From contig NZ_STFG01000013.1 of the NCBI RefSeq assembly GCF_004833285.1, positions 47,281 to 111,280 on the forward strand: a stretch of 64,000 nucleotides of DNA, written 5' to 3'. The notes under the pieces were generated by a model that saw only the letters and a program-made list of their open reading frames with translations, was not told the DNA's origin and made no database searches. Positions 19,292-30,568 of this stretch are shown here, piece by piece. The position numbers and the translations under genes were made by a program. This stretch comes from Lampropedia puyangensis (GTDB lineage Bacteria > Pseudomonadota > Gammaproteobacteria > Burkholderiales > Burkholderiaceae_C). The stretch's first letter is position 1. Every line of letters begins with the position of its first letter.

Positions 19292-19326
19292 AAAAAAAAC
19301 GCGCTATTGAATAGCGCGTTTTTTTT
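19292..19326. terminator. Strong bidirectional terminator
   Basis: Sixteen-base arms: eight A plus CGCGCTAT (19300-19307), and ATAGCGCG (19311-19318) plus eight T, with a three-base loop. It separates the converging nitroreductase and rhlE genes. Confidence 0.92.
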
Positions 19327-19353
19327 ATGGAGAACCTTCAATCGAGTCTTCGA

Positions 19354-21360
19354 TTAATAGCTGTTGCGTGAAGGTGCTTTCTTGTTGCGAGCAGGGCCTG
19401 TATTGGAGGGCTTGCCAAAGCCTGAGTGGTTGTTGCGTCCCTCAGGGCGGCTGCTATTGAAGCGATCGCCGCCACGTGGGCTATTGTTACCGCGAGGAGC
19501 TTGGTCGTTGCGGTCGAAACGGCGTTCACGGCCTTCCCAATGCTCAGACGCGCCGCCACGTTGGCCTTCGCGCTGGAATGGCTTGTTATCACGGCCTTTG
19601 GTGAAGTCGCGTTGGCCTTCGTTGCCGCCGAATGGGCGTTTGCCTGCATGCTGACGTTCCCCGTGTTCGACGCGATCCCCATGTTGTGGGCGGCCTTGTG
19701 CAAAACCGCCGCGATCACGGTCTTGCGAAAAATGACCGCGGTCATTGCCGCGATCGAACCGGTCATTGCGTTGGTTGGGGCGGTTACCTTCGAAGCGGTC
19801 ACCAAAGCGTGGTTCGCCAAAGGATTGGCGTGGTTCTTGACGCCCCCCGCGATCACCGCCACGCCCACCACCTGAGAATCCGTCGGAGCGGCGACCATGG
19901 CCACCTCCGCCGAAACCTCGACGATCACCACCGCGGTCATTGCGTCCGCCGCGACCTGCTGGATTTGGGCGCCATGCGGTAATGCGCTGTTGCGGCTCTA
20001 GTCCAGGCAATACGTCAATCTCGAACTCTTGACGCGTGAATTGTTCGATGTCGAAAATTTTACGACGGTCTTTGAATTCAGCAAACGTCACGGCCAAGCC
20101 ATCGCGGCCAGCACGGCCAGTACGGCCAATGCGGTGGGTGTAGTCTTCTGACTTCATGGGCAAGCCATAGTTGAAAACGTGCGTAATGGTCGGTACGTCA
20201 ATGCCGCGTGCAGCCACATCGGTTGCGACCAGAATTTGTACGCGTCCATCACGCAAGGCTGATAAGCGGCGATTGCGCAAGCCTTGGCTCAAAGCGCCAT
20301 GCAAGGCTACGGCGCTGAAGTTAGCCTGTTGGAGGTCTTCGGCCAGTGCATCACACTCAATTTGCGTGCTGGCAAACACAATCGCTTGGTCGATTTGTGT
20401 ATCGCGCAACCATGTATCGAGCAGTTCGCGCTTGTGTTCACCACTGTCCGCCCAGAACAATTTTTGGGTGATGTTGGCGTGCTTTTCTTGCGCGCTGGCC
20501 ACTTCAATGCGCTGCACGTGTTTGCCGCCATCGTGCATCACGCGCATGCCCAATTGCTGGATGCGTGGCGCAAATGTTGCACTGAACATCATGGTTTGTT
20601 GGCGTTGCTCAGTCAGTTGGTGAATGGCGGCAAGGTCTTCTGAAAAGCCAAGGTCCAACATACGATCGGCTTCGTCGACCACCAAAAACTGTACTTTGTC
20701 CAGAATCAGTTGGCCACTGCGCTGCAAATCCAGCAGGCGACCGGGAGTCGCAACCACCAAAGATGCATTTTGCAGTTGTGCAATTTGTTTGGGGTAAGGC
20801 AGGCCACCAATTACGTTGGCAATGCGAACACCGCGGCAATGGCTCATCAAGTCAATTGCGTCACGGGCAACCTGCATGGCCAATTCGCGTGTGGGGCAAA
20901 GCACCAACGCACCTGGCACTGCAGGCTCAAAGCGGCGATTCAGCGGATTCTTGCGTTTTGGCTTTTTGGGCGCAGGCAGGCCTTGGGCCAGAGCTTCGGC
21001 GACCTGTTGGTCAAAGGCTGCGCATTCGGCTGCTTTGCCGTCTTCATAGGCACGGATTAATGTGTCCAGCACAGGGAGTAGAAAGGCTGCGGTTTTGCCG
21101 CTGCCTGTCTGGCTGGAGACCATCAGATCGGTAAAGTTGCTGCCTTGTGGGCCTACGCCTTGGCCACGCATGGCGAGTGGGACTGCGCGCTTTTGCACTT
21201 CAGTAGGCGTGGTGTAGCCCATGTCAGTAACGGCTTGTACGAGCGCTGGCGCAAGGCCGAGCAGTTCAAAGGCGTTGGGTGTGGATGGGGTCGCAGTCGC
21301 AGGCGCGCTGTTGGTTTCCAGCGACGGCAATTCCGTGCTGTTGATTTCAGTAGTAGACAT
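19354..21360 (-). CDS. rhlE: DEAD-box RNA helicase, RhlE-like, with long RG-rich tail
   Basis: A 668-residue ATP-dependent RNA helicase acting in RNA remodelling or cold adaptation. Motifs in order: Walker A SSQTGSGKT, PTRELAMQV, VVDEADRMLDLGF (DEAD), MFSATFAP and HRIGRTGRAGRDG. Between motif I and PTREL there is a charged insert (about residues 105-145, LPAPKKPKRKNPLNRRF) not found in short RhlE proteins. The last 200 residues are almost wholly Gly, Arg, Asp, Asn and Phe (RGG/FGGG-like), expected to be disordered and RNA-binding. ATG 21360 is preferred over the upstream frame to 21423. The leader before it is structured (21379-21415). Confidence 0.95.
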   Translation of the reverse strand: MSTTEINSTELPSLETNSAPATATPSTPNAFELLGLAPALVQAVTDMGYTTPTEVQKRAVPLAMRGQGVGPQGSNFTDLMVSSQTGSGKTAAFLLPVLDTLIRAYEDGKAAECAAFDQQVAEALAQGLPAPKKPKRKNPLNRRFEPAVPGALVLCPTRELAMQVARDAIDLMSHCRGVRIANVIGGLPYPKQIAQLQNASLVVATPGRLLDLQRSGQLILDKVQFLVVDEADRMLDLGFSEDLAAIHQLTEQRQQTMMFSATFAPRIQQLGMRVMHDGGKHVQRIEVASAQEKHANITQKLFWADSGEHKRELLDTWLRDTQIDQAIVFASTQIECDALAEDLQQANFSAVALHGALSQGLRNRRLSALRDGRVQILVATDVAARGIDVPTITHVFNYGLPMKSEDYTHRIGRTGRAGRDGLAVTFAEFKDRRKIFDIEQFTRQEFEIDVLPGLEPQQRITAWRPNPAGRGGRNDRGGDRRGFGGGGHGRRSDGFSGGGRGGDRGGRQEPRQSFGEPRFGDRFEGNRPNQRNDRFDRGNDRGHFSQDRDRGGFAQGRPQHGDRVEHGERQHAGKRPFGGNEGQRDFTKGRDNKPFQREGQRGGASEHWEGRERRFDRNDQAPRGNNSPRGGDRFNSSRPEGRNNHSGFGKPSNTGPARNKKAPSRNSY

Positions 21361-21854
21361 GAAAAATGAAAAAACAAAGTCCGTTAAACACCGGGCAGGA
21401 AGCCGGTGTGTGGACGGATGCATTAAAAAACATCATCCATCCAACGAAACGGGTACGCTACTCAAGGCGAGCGGAACAATGAATGTCGCTCATGCGTACC
21501 TGGGGAAGTCCTTATCCGGAAACTAAGCTCTTGTTAGAGCAATAAGTTACCGCTGTCAGCCCAGTGAGATAGAAAGATGTGCAAGCTCTTCAATGTCGGC
21601 TTGGTAGTGTGCCGGGTATTGGTTTATTCACGCTGTTGGCGTTGAACTTAAACCACACCTTTGAAGAGAGGACGTATTATCAGGGTTTTTGCTGATTATT
21701 TCAAGTGACAATTGCGAATGTTTTCGCGGCATGTGCCGAGTCGGTGGCTATATTAGCCAAACAGTGGGCTGAGTTCTGCAAGAGTTGCTTGACAGTGCTA
21801 TGATCGCGTTTTTGCAAAAATGGCTAAACAGCCGTTAAATTTTACTTAATCATC
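21361..21854. other. Divergent region between rhlE and serA
   Basis: A 494-base region that holds the rhlE leader on the minus strand and the serA promoter on the plus strand. Besides the hairpin at 21379-21415, a small GCTCT-TGTT-AGAGC stem occurs near 21527-21540. No gene is evident. Confidence 0.45.
21379..21415 (-). promoter_or_regulatory. Hairpin in the rhlE 5' leader
   Basis: On the transcribed strand, ACACCGG and CCGGTGT arms (21403-21409 and 21388-21394 on the + strand) sit inside an outer GTCC/GGAC pair (21412-21415 and 21379-21382), 19 bases upstream of the ATG. No Shine-Dalgarno lies between hairpin and start. It may control helicase translation, as seen for other cold-shock leaders; this is inference. 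Confidence 0.4.
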
Positions 21855-23084
21855 ATGAGCAAAACATCTCTGGATAAAAGCAAGATCAAATTTCTTCTGC
21901 TTGAGGGCATCCATCCATCTGCTGTGGATGTGCTTAAAAATGCCGGTTACACCAATATCGAGTCATTGCCAGGTGCTTTGCAGGGTGATGAGTTGAAGGA
22001 AAAGATTGCTGATGTGCACTTTTTGGGCATTCGCTCACGCACACAGCTGAATGCAGAAGCTTTGGCGGCAGCACAAAAATTAGTGGCTGTTGGTGCGTTT
22101 TGCATCGGAACCAATCAGATTGATTTGCAAGCTGCACGCCAAAAAGGGGTGGCAGTATTCAATGCGCCTTACTCCAACACGCGCTCTGTAGCTGAATTGG
22201 TGTTGGGTGAAATTATTTTGCTGTTGCGCGGCATTCCCGAAAAGAATGCCGCAAGCCACCGTGGCGGTTGGATTAAATCGGCTAACAATTCGTTTGAAAC
22301 CCGTGGGAAAACCTTGGGTATCGTGGGTTACGGCTCTATCGGTTCACAGCTCTCGGTGTTGGCGGAGTCGCTGGGCATGCATGTGGTGTTCTACGATGTG
22401 GTGACCAAGCTGCCTTTGGGCAATGCCCATCAGGTGGGGAGTTTGCCTGACTTGTTGGCGCAAAGCGATATCGTGACCTTGCATGTACCTGAATTGGCAT
22501 CCACAAAGTGGATGATTGGCGCCAAAGAGATCGCCAGCATGAAAGATGGTGCGATTTTGATCAATGCGTCGCGCGGGACTGTGGTCGAAATCGATCCGCT
22601 GGCTGAAGCGATCAAATCGAAAAAGCTGCTGGGTGCCGCTATAGACGTGTTCCCCGTTGAGCCAAAATCCAATAAAGACGAGTTTCAATCGCCTTTGCGT
22701 GGCTTGGATAACGTGATTTTGACCCCGCACGTAGGGGGCTCCACCATGGAGGCGCAAGCCAATATCGGTTTGGAAGTGGCAGAGAAATTAGCCAAGTATT
22801 CAGACAATGGCACGACCACCACGTCGGTGAACTTCCCAGAGGCGGCTTTGCCTGCTCACCCAGGGCGCGATCGTATCTTGCATATCCACAAGAACGTTCC
22901 TGGTGTGATGTCTGCTATCAACCAGATCTTTACTGATGCCAAGCTCAATATTGCAGCGCAGTATCTGCAAACCGATGATGCGGTAGGTTATGTGGTGATT
23001 GATACCGAAGCTGGCGGTGCAGCTAAAGTGATTGAGCAACTGCGCGATGTGCCAGGCACTGTTCGCACGCGTGTATTGTTTTAA
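21855..23084 (+). CDS. serA: D-3-phosphoglycerate dehydrogenase
   Basis: First enzyme of serine biosynthesis, oxidising 3-phosphoglycerate with NAD+. The 409 residues equal the E. coli-type SerA with a C-terminal ACT domain. Visible features are GIRSRTQLN near the N-terminus, the NAD-binding GIVGYGSIGSQL (about residue 155), the substrate/catalytic segments INASRGTVVEIDPLAEA and LTPHVGGSTMEAQ (catalytic His), and the ACT domain from about residue 335 (HIHKNVPGVMSAINQIF), the presumed serine feedback site. It is a monocistronic unit ended by a strong terminator. Confidence 0.97.
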   Translation: MSKTSLDKSKIKFLLLEGIHPSAVDVLKNAGYTNIESLPGALQGDELKEKIADVHFLGIRSRTQLNAEALAAAQKLVAVGAFCIGTNQIDLQAARQKGVAVFNAPYSNTRSVAELVLGEIILLLRGIPEKNAASHRGGWIKSANNSFETRGKTLGIVGYGSIGSQLSVLAESLGMHVVFYDVVTKLPLGNAHQVGSLPDLLAQSDIVTLHVPELASTKWMIGAKEIASMKDGAILINASRGTVVEIDPLAEAIKSKKLLGAAIDVFPVEPKSNKDEFQSPLRGLDNVILTPHVGGSTMEAQANIGLEVAEKLAKYSDNGTTTTSVNFPEAALPAHPGRDRILHIHKNVPGVMSAINQIFTDAKLNIAAQYLQTDDAVGYVVIDTEAGGAAKVIEQLRDVPGTVRTRVLF

Positions 23085-23160
23085 TCATGTGCTGATGGGG
23101 CTATGGCAGGGCTGTTCAAGTAACTACTGGTAGCTCTGGCAGCCACAGCGCAACAACAAA

Positions 23161-23190
23161 CGCCCGATGCCATTTGCGTCGGGCGTTTTT
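23161..23190 (+). terminator. serA terminator
   Basis: Ten-base stem CGCCCGATGC (23161-23170) / GCGTCGGGCG (23176-23185) with one T-G wobble, loop CATTT, then five T. Confidence 0.9.
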
Positions 23191-23397
23191 GCATGGGTTT
23201 GCAATCCCTGATGAGTGGGTTTTGTTGAGTAGGCCAAAAGCCTTGGCCCATAATGCGCGAGTTGGCGTTGTTAGCAGGTCTGCCAGTTGTGGCCTCACAA
23301 AGGTTCCGCAAGCAACAGGAAAACGTTGAATTTGATTTTCAATGCAGCAGGCTTCACGCAGACACTTTCCCCACCGGCTTGGCCATTTGGAACGTAC

Positions 23398-24225
23398 ATG
23401 AACGACTCACAAGCTCGTCCACCTTCTCCATCTTCCCCTAATGGCATGCGCCGCAAGGGGATTTATATGTTGCCTAATTCAGTGACTTTGGCAGCACTTT
23501 TCTGCGGTTTTTATGCCATTGTGATGGCCATGAACAAGCGGTTTGATTTGGCAACATTGGCCATTTTTGCGGCCATGGTCCTCGATAGCCTTGACGGGCG
23601 AGTTGCGCGCATGACCAAAACGCAGAGTGCATTTGGTGAGCAGATGGACTCCCTTTCAGACATGGTGTCGTTTGGTGTTGCCCCAGCTTTGGTGGCGCTT
23701 GAGTGGGCCATGCAAGGTATTGGCCGATGGGGCTGGATTGCGGCCTTTATTTACTGTGCTTGCGCTGCGCTGCGCTTGGCACGCTTTAATGTCAATACTT
23801 CAGTTGTCGATAAGCGGTGGTTTCAAGGCCTGCCATCACCTTCTGCGGCCGCACTGGTGGCGGGCTTCATTTGGCTAATGACGGATGAGGGGCGGGGCTA
23901 CGATGCGTATGTATCGACGAATACTGTGGCTTGGATTATGTTTGCCATCACTTTATACGCAGGCATTACCATGGTCACGAACTTGCCTTTTTACAGTTTC
24001 AAGGACTTGCGCGCACGGCGTTCGGTGCCGTTTGTGAGTGTGGTGTTGGTGGTACTTGTGATCGCGATCATCAACATTGATCCACCGTTGGTGCTTTTTG
24101 GCGTTTTTGTGGCCTATGCCTTCAGTGGTTTTGTTGTTTACATTTATCGTCGGGCCAAGGGCCATCCTGTCAGCGTCATCAGTACATCAACCAATGAGCC
24201 TGATGAAAAAGGCCTGCACGAGTGA
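23398..24225 (+). CDS. pssA: CDP-diacylglycerol-serine O-phosphatidyltransferase
   Basis: Membrane enzyme making phosphatidylserine from CDP-diacylglycerol and serine. The 275 residues contain the CDP-alcohol phosphotransferase motif in full: DSLDGRVAR, then G, then DSLSD with correct spacing (about residues 60-90). Seven or so hydrophobic helices surround it. The start at 23398 (MNDSQARPP) places a short proline-rich cytoplasmic N-terminus before GIYMLPNSVTLAAL. The open frame upstream to 23287 lacks a ribosome site. Its product feeds Psd, encoded at 59.8 kb in this window. Confidence 0.93.
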   Translation: MNDSQARPPSPSSPNGMRRKGIYMLPNSVTLAALFCGFYAIVMAMNKRFDLATLAIFAAMVLDSLDGRVARMTKTQSAFGEQMDSLSDMVSFGVAPALVALEWAMQGIGRWGWIAAFIYCACAALRLARFNVNTSVVDKRWFQGLPSPSAAALVAGFIWLMTDEGRGYDAYVSTNTVAWIMFAITLYAGITMVTNLPFYSFKDLRARRSVPFVSVVLVVLVIAIINIDPPLVLFGVFVAYAFSGFVVYIYRRAKGHPVSVISTSTNEPDEKGLHE

Positions 24226-24273
24226 GGGATGCACTTTTGTGCGTTGAGTCAACAAAAAATATACGGGCACTGT

Positions 24274-24301
24274 TTGCCTTGATGCAGGCCTGTGTTATAT
24301 T
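24274..24301 (+). promoter_or_regulatory. Candidate sigma-70 promoter for the leu leader
   Basis: TTGCCT (24274-24279), 16-base spacer, TATATT (24296-24301). The expected start is 6-7 bases downstream, at 24307-24308, which is the A of the leader-peptide ATG. Inferred from sequence only. Confidence 0.5.
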
Positions 24302-24307
24302 GGCGCG

Positions 24308-24361
24308 ATGCAGAAATTCTCCCTAGCACTACTAGCAACGTCCAACGGGCGAGATAAGTAG
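24308..24361 (+). CDS. leuL: Leucine leader peptide for leuA attenuation
   Basis: A 17-codon frame, MQKFSLALLATSNGRDK, too short for ordinary gene calling. Three leucines within four residues all use the rare codon CTA (CTA GCA CTA CTA), which is how leu leader peptides sense charged tRNA-Leu. It ends at TAG 24359-24361, 25 bases before a strong terminator hairpin. ACGGGC at 24345-24350, inside the frame, can pair with GCCCGT at 24391-24396, the 5' arm of that terminator, giving an antiterminator. No Shine-Dalgarno precedes the ATG, which fits a leaderless start at the predicted +1. Confidence 0.75.
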   Translation: MQKFSLALLATSNGRDK

Positions 24362-24386
24362 TGCGCGCATAGTTTTTCTACTTTCA

Positions 24387-24424
24387 AACGGCCCGTAAGC
24401 TCACAAAGCGACGGGCCGTTTTGC
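24387..24424 (+). terminator. leuA attenuator terminator
   Basis: Perfect ten-base stem AACGGCCCGT (24387-24396) / ACGGGCCGTT (24411-24420) followed by T. Its 5' arm can instead pair with ACGGGC (24345-24350) in the leader-peptide frame. A ribosome waiting at the stop codon would cover that segment and let the terminator form, while one stalled at the Leu codons would leave it free. Confidence 0.8.
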
Positions 24425-24499
24425 ATTTGCATCCAACAGACCTCGCCGCTCATAGGCTTGACTGGCAGCATTCAACCCAACTGCAACTGGAATCTGACC

Positions 24500-26191
24500 A
24501 TGATGTTGAAGAACCCTTCCTCAAAATACCGTGCATTTACTCCTATCAAGTTGAAAGACCGCACCTGGCCTGATGCTGTGATTACCAAAGCGCCGATCTG
24601 GTGCAGCGTAGATTTGCGCGACGGCAACCAAGCCTTGATTGAGCCGATGGATGTAGATCGCAAGCTGCGTATGTTTAAAACTTTGGTTGAGATCGGTTTC
24701 AAGGAAATTGAAATTGGTTTTCCATCGGCGTCGCAAGTTGAGTTTGATTTCACACGACGCTTGATTGATGAGAACTTGATTCCAGATGATGTGACTGTGC
24801 AAGTGCTTACTCAAGCGCGCGACCACTTGATTCACCGGACTTTTGAAGCACTGCAGGGCGTTCCCAAGGCGATTGTTCACCTCTACAACGCCACTGCTCC
24901 TGTCATGCGCAAGGTTGTGTTGGGCATGTCTGAAGATGAAATTGTGCAGTTGGCAACCAAGAATGCCCAGTTGTTCAAGGAGCTTGCAGCCAAGCAGCCA
25001 GAGACGCAGTGGACATTTCAGTATTCGCCGGAGATGTATTCCGATACGGAGTTGGAATTCAGTAAGCGCGTGGTCGATGCCGTGACTGCCGTATGGCAAC
25101 CAACGCCAGAGAACAAGTGCATCATCAATTTGCCCACAACGGTGGAGCACTCGACCCCCAATATTTTTGCAGACATGATTGAATGGTCGCATCGCCATTT
25201 GGAGCGCCGTGACTCGATCGTTTTATCCGTACATCCACATAACGATCGCGGTACAGGCACTGCCACTGCTGAGTTGGCTTTGATGGCCGGAGCCGATCGT
25301 TTGGAAGGTTGCCTGTTTGGCAATGGTGAACGCACAGGCAATCTTGATATCGTGAATGTGGCTTTGAATATGTACATTCAAGGTGTTGACCCCGAGTTGG
25401 ACTTTTCCAATATTGATGAAATCAAGCGCACCGTGGAGCACTGTAACCAATTGCCGGTACATCCGCGCCACCCGTATGTCGGTGAGTTGGTCTTCACATC
25501 GTTCTCTGGCTCGCACCAAGACGCGATCAAAAAAGCTTTCAATGCACGTCAAGAAGGCGAGATTTGGGACATGCCTTATTTGCCAATCGACCCGAAAGAT
25601 CTGGGGCGCAGCTACGAGGCGGTGATTCGAGTCAACAGCCAGTCTGGTAAAGGCGGTATTTCCTATTTGCTCGAGAGTGAATACAAAGTTGCATTGCCGC
25701 GCAAATTGCAAATTGAATTCAGCCAAGTAGTGCAAAAAGCCATGGATGCAGAAGGTGCCGAGATGAGCGCCAAGGACATTTGGGCTATTTTCCAGCAGGA
25801 ATACCACTTGGATGAGGCCGCTCCTGCATACCAACTTGGTGGTGATGGCGCAACCACAACCATTGAGGCCACCATCCGCAAGGGGACTGCCGGCGCTGCT
25901 GTGCAAGGGCAGGGTTCTGGGCCCATCGAGGCGTTCATTGATGCGATGACAAAAGCCACCGGAAAATCTGTACAAGTGCTCGACTATGCAGAGCATGCCA
26001 TTGGCGGCGGTGCAGGCGCGCAGGCGATGGCCTATGTCGAGGTTGATGTTGATGGCGCCCGTGTGTGGGGCGTGGGCCAAAACCCCAACATCGTGACGGC
26101 ATCCATCAAGGCCATTCTTTCAGGTATTGAGCGCGCTGGCGTTGATTTGGCTCAACTGACAATCGTGCAAGAACCAGCTGCAACAGCGTAA
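24500..26191 (+). CDS. leuA: 2-isopropylmalate synthase (type 2 LeuA)
   Basis: Condenses acetyl-CoA with 2-oxoisovalerate, the committed step of leucine synthesis. About 563 residues, of the longer LeuA2 form that begins KYRAF...DRTWPD. The TIM barrel carries the metal/catalytic segment [14 protein letters not shown] near the start and the metal-binding [17 protein letters not shown]. The C-terminal regulatory domain ([11 protein letters not shown] onward) binds leucine. The start is one of two adjacent ATGs (24500, 24503); a TTG at 24458 is less likely. Expression is predicted to be controlled by the attenuator just upstream and activity by leucine feedback. Confidence 0.95.
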   Translation: MMLKNPSSKYRAFTPIKLKDRTWPDAVITKAPIWCSVDLRDGNQALIEPMDVDRKLRMFKTLVEIGFKEIEIGFPSASQVEFDFTRRLIDENLIPDDVTVQVLTQARDHLIHRTFEALQGVPKAIVHLYNATAPVMRKVVLGMSEDEIVQLATKNAQLFKELAAKQPETQWTFQYSPEMYSDTELEFSKRVVDAVTAVWQPTPENKCIINLPTTVEHSTPNIFADMIEWSHRHLERRDSIVLSVHPHNDRGTGTATAELALMAGADRLEGCLFGNGERTGNLDIVNVALNMYIQGVDPELDFSNIDEIKRTVEHCNQLPVHPRHPYVGELVFTSFSGSHQDAIKKAFNARQEGEIWDMPYLPIDPKDLGRSYEAVIRVNSQSGKGGISYLLESEYKVALPRKLQIEFSQVVQKAMDAEGAEMSAKDIWAIFQQEYHLDEAAPAYQLGGDGATTTIEATIRKGTAGAAVQGQGSGPIEAFIDAMTKATGKSVQVLDYAEHAIGGGAGAQAMAYVEVDVDGARVWGVGQNPNIVTASIKAILSGIERAGVDLAQLTIVQEPAATA

Positions 26192-26204
26192 TTTATACTC
26201 TCCC

Positions 26205-26255
26205 AATGCTTGGCAAAACTGCGTCAATAGGCAGTTTGCCAAGCATTCGTTTTTT
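26205..26255 (+). terminator. leuA terminator
   Basis: Long imperfect hairpin with arms AATGCTTGGCAAAACTGC (26205-26222) and GCAGTTTGCCAAGCATT (26231-26247), one bulged A, followed by CGTTTTTT. Confidence 0.9.
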
Positions 26256-26294
26256 GTGTTGTGCGCTTTTAGTTTCCATTGAAAAAGATCCAAG

Positions 26295-28601
<2,307 letters not shown>

Positions 28602-28677
28602 GCATTGCTGGTTGTATCACTGCCTACGATTCGGTTAATGAACGCAGAGTAGGCGGATGCCATATTTCAGCATGGGC

Positions 28678-28721
28678 AAAAAAAACGCCTCAAGCAATTC
28701 AGTTCGATTGCTTGAGGCGTT
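28678..28721 (-). terminator. Terminator of the mms operon
   Basis: Fifteen-base arms AACGCCTCAAGCAAT (28684-28698) and ATTGCTTGAGGCGTT (28707-28721). On the minus strand the hairpin is followed by eight T, so it ends the leftward transcript of mmsB. The plus side lacks a T run. Confidence 0.85.
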
Positions 28722-28747
28722 CAACAATGCAAATGATTCGTTGTGGA

Positions 28748-29644
28748 TCAGTTATTTTTTTGTAGCAGCTTGATGACGCTGGAGAAGTCTTCACCACCAC
28801 GGCCGCTCAGGCTATGCGCAGCGTAGATGCTGCGAGCCAAGGCGCCTAATGGGGTAGAGGCTTTCGCAGTCACCGCATTTTCCAGCGCTAACCCTAAGTC
28901 TTTGAGCATCAAGTCGGTACCGAAACCACCGGTGTAGCCGCGAGTGGCAGCAGAGGCTTCTTGTACGCCTGGCACGGGGTTGTAAACCTCCAAAGTCCAG
29001 TTGCCGCCGGAGCTGCGACGCATGATTTCGGACAGCACTTTGGGATCCAAACCATTGGCAATACCGAGCGCTAAGGCTTCGCTGGTGCCGATCATTTGAA
29101 TGCCCAGCAGCATGTTGTTGCAGATTTTTGCGGTTTGCCCTGCGCCGACATCGCCTGCGTGGAAGATGTTTTTGCCCATTTTCTCGAGCAAGGGTTTGGC
29201 CCGGGCTAAAGCCGCATCGCTACCGCCGACCATGAAGGTCAATGTGCCAGCGGCCGCACCTGCTGTGCCGCCTGAGACTGGCGCATCAATAAAGTCCACG
29301 CCTTTGGCTGCTGCTGCTGCGCCGACTTTGCGTGCGGTATCTGCGGCAATGGTGGAGCTATCAATAATCAAAGTGCCAGCAGGTAACTGTTCTAGTACGC
29401 CGGGGTGCTCTGCGGTGCCGATGAACAAGCCTTCTACGTGTTGACTGGCGGGCAACATGGTCACGATGACTTCTGCGCCTTGCGCAGCTTCATGTGCAGA
29501 AGCTGCGATCCGAATGCCTTGTTCTGCATGGTGCTTTTTGGCCGCTTCTGACAAGTCAAAGCCCGTGACTTCGTGCCCCGCTTTATGCAGGTTCAAAGCC
29601 ATACCGCTGCCCATGTTGCCCAAGCCGATAAATGCGATTTTCAT
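28748..29644 (-). CDS. mmsB: 3-hydroxyisobutyrate dehydrogenase
   Basis: Oxidises 3-hydroxyisobutyrate to methylmalonate semialdehyde in valine degradation. The 298 residues show the N-terminal Rossmann motif GLGNMGSGMALNL, the substrate segment DAPVSGGTAGAAAGTL and the catalytic lysine in GAGQTAKICNNMLL (about residue 170). It is the last gene of the mmsA-led operon; its product feeds MmsA, encoded by the first gene. An aggagac ribosome site lies directly before the ATG. Confidence 0.95.
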   Translation of the reverse strand: MKIAFIGLGNMGSGMALNLHKAGHEVTGFDLSEAAKKHHAEQGIRIAASAHEAAQGAEVIVTMLPASQHVEGLFIGTAEHPGVLEQLPAGTLIIDSSTIAADTARKVGAAAAAKGVDFIDAPVSGGTAGAAAGTLTFMVGGSDAALARAKPLLEKMGKNIFHAGDVGAGQTAKICNNMLLGIQMIGTSEALALGIANGLDPKVLSEIMRRSSGGNWTLEVYNPVPGVQEASAATRGYTGGFGTDLMLKDLGLALENAVTAKASTPLGALARSIYAAHSLSGRGGEDFSSVIKLLQKNN

Positions 29645-29689
29645 GAATGTCTCCTGATAGGAATGGTGTTTGTAATGAGGGAAAGAGAT

Positions 29690-30112
29690 TCAACGCTGCA
29701 GAGATAAGCTGCCAGAGCTGAGAAAAAGACCAATAGCGACTGCCAGCACACCCAGAACCACGCTGCTGAGCGTGTAGGCCAGTGCCGTGCTCCAGTGTTT
29801 CTGCAGTACCAGATCCAGTGCTTCCAGGCCAAACGCAGAGAAGGTGGTGAAGCCGCCCATCAAGCCGGTCATCAGAAGCAGGCGCATGGATTGGTTGAGC
29901 CAGTCATGGCGCAAGGCAAAGCCAGCCATCACGCCCATGATCAAGCACCCCAGCAAATTAATGGACCACGTGTGCCAGGGAAAGCGTGTGGCAGGAGCGA
30001 TCGTTTGCAGCCACTGGGTTACCGTGCCGCTTATGGCGTAACGAGCCACGGAGCCAAAGGCACCACCTATCGCGACCAATGCCACACCAGTGAACGTGAT
30101 CGGGATGCTCAT
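29690..30112 (-). CDS. crcB: Fluoride ion channel/exporter CrcB (Fluc)
   Basis: Small dual-topology membrane protein that lets fluoride leave the cell. The 140 residues carry four helices with the family motifs GGAFGSVARYAIS near the N-terminus, WSINLLGCLIMG (the conserved Asn) and GLMGGFTTFSAFGLE (the TTFS phenylalanine/threonine track). No fluoride riboswitch can be seen because it starts inside the upstream TfoX-N gene with an ATGA overlap. Its place inside a valine-degradation operon is unusual. Confidence 0.95.
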   Translation of the reverse strand: MSIPITFTGVALVAIGGAFGSVARYAISGTVTQWLQTIAPATRFPWHTWSINLLGCLIMGVMAGFALRHDWLNQSMRLLLMTGLMGGFTTFSAFGLEALDLVLQKHWSTALAYTLSSVVLGVLAVAIGLFLSSGSLSLQR

Positions 30113-30543
30113 TCGATCCCTTTCTGCGCAGTTGCTGATTGACGCTGTGGCGTGGGGGTGTCGTCCACGGGTTTCGCGGCCATGTTTTTCTTGCGTTTGG
30201 GGCTGGCTTTGGCTAACGGATTAAATGCCAAGGCGCTGCCAATCCAGTGTTGCCATGCCGTGCGTGTGGCATACGCCACGGGGCTGATGAAGAAGTAGCC
30301 ATCCATCCCTCCTTTGCTCGATAGTGGGCGCACACCGGCGGTTTCGGCCACTTCGGCATGGGTGGAGGGCGGGAGGCGCACCAGCAGTTCATCATTTTCT
30401 ACACCCAAGCACAGCTTGCCGTTGACCATAAACACATAGCAGCCGAACATGGATTTTTCTTCCACGTCGGTATAGTCGATCAAGGCATCGCGCACTGCAT
30501 CAATCAAGTGCAGCGTTTCGGGGGCAAGTGGGCGGGCGGGCAT
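30109..30543 (-). CDS. TfoX N-terminal domain protein
   Basis: A 144-residue protein with only the TfoX N-terminal domain: DYTDVEEKSMFGCYVFMVNGKLCLGVENDELLVRL is characteristic in order and spacing. After this there is a basic tail (PLAKASPKRKKNMAAK). It lacks the C-terminal TfoX domain, so a role in competence cannot be assumed; proteins of this type are of unknown function. It overlaps crcB by four bases and follows the acyl-CoA dehydrogenase by 25 bases. Confidence 0.85.
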   Translation of the reverse strand: MPARPLAPETLHLIDAVRDALIDYTDVEEKSMFGCYVFMVNGKLCLGVENDELLVRLPPSTHAEVAETAGVRPLSSKGGMDGYFFISPVAYATRTAWQHWIGSALAFNPLAKASPKRKKNMAAKPVDDTPTPQRQSATAQKGIE

Positions 30544-30568
30544 AGCGGGTGCTGATTGAGCTGGGGGG

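Noticed and set aside
19426..19875. Long frames opposite the RG-rich tail of rhlE
   Set aside because: Repetitive Gly/Arg codons leave several frames open on both strands; the products are low-complexity artefacts.
25223..26080. A 285-codon frame antisense to leuA, and another at 24521-25198
   Set aside because: Both are covered by the clear LeuA reading frame and look like shadows; the encoded sequences are His/Cys/Arg-rich without domains.
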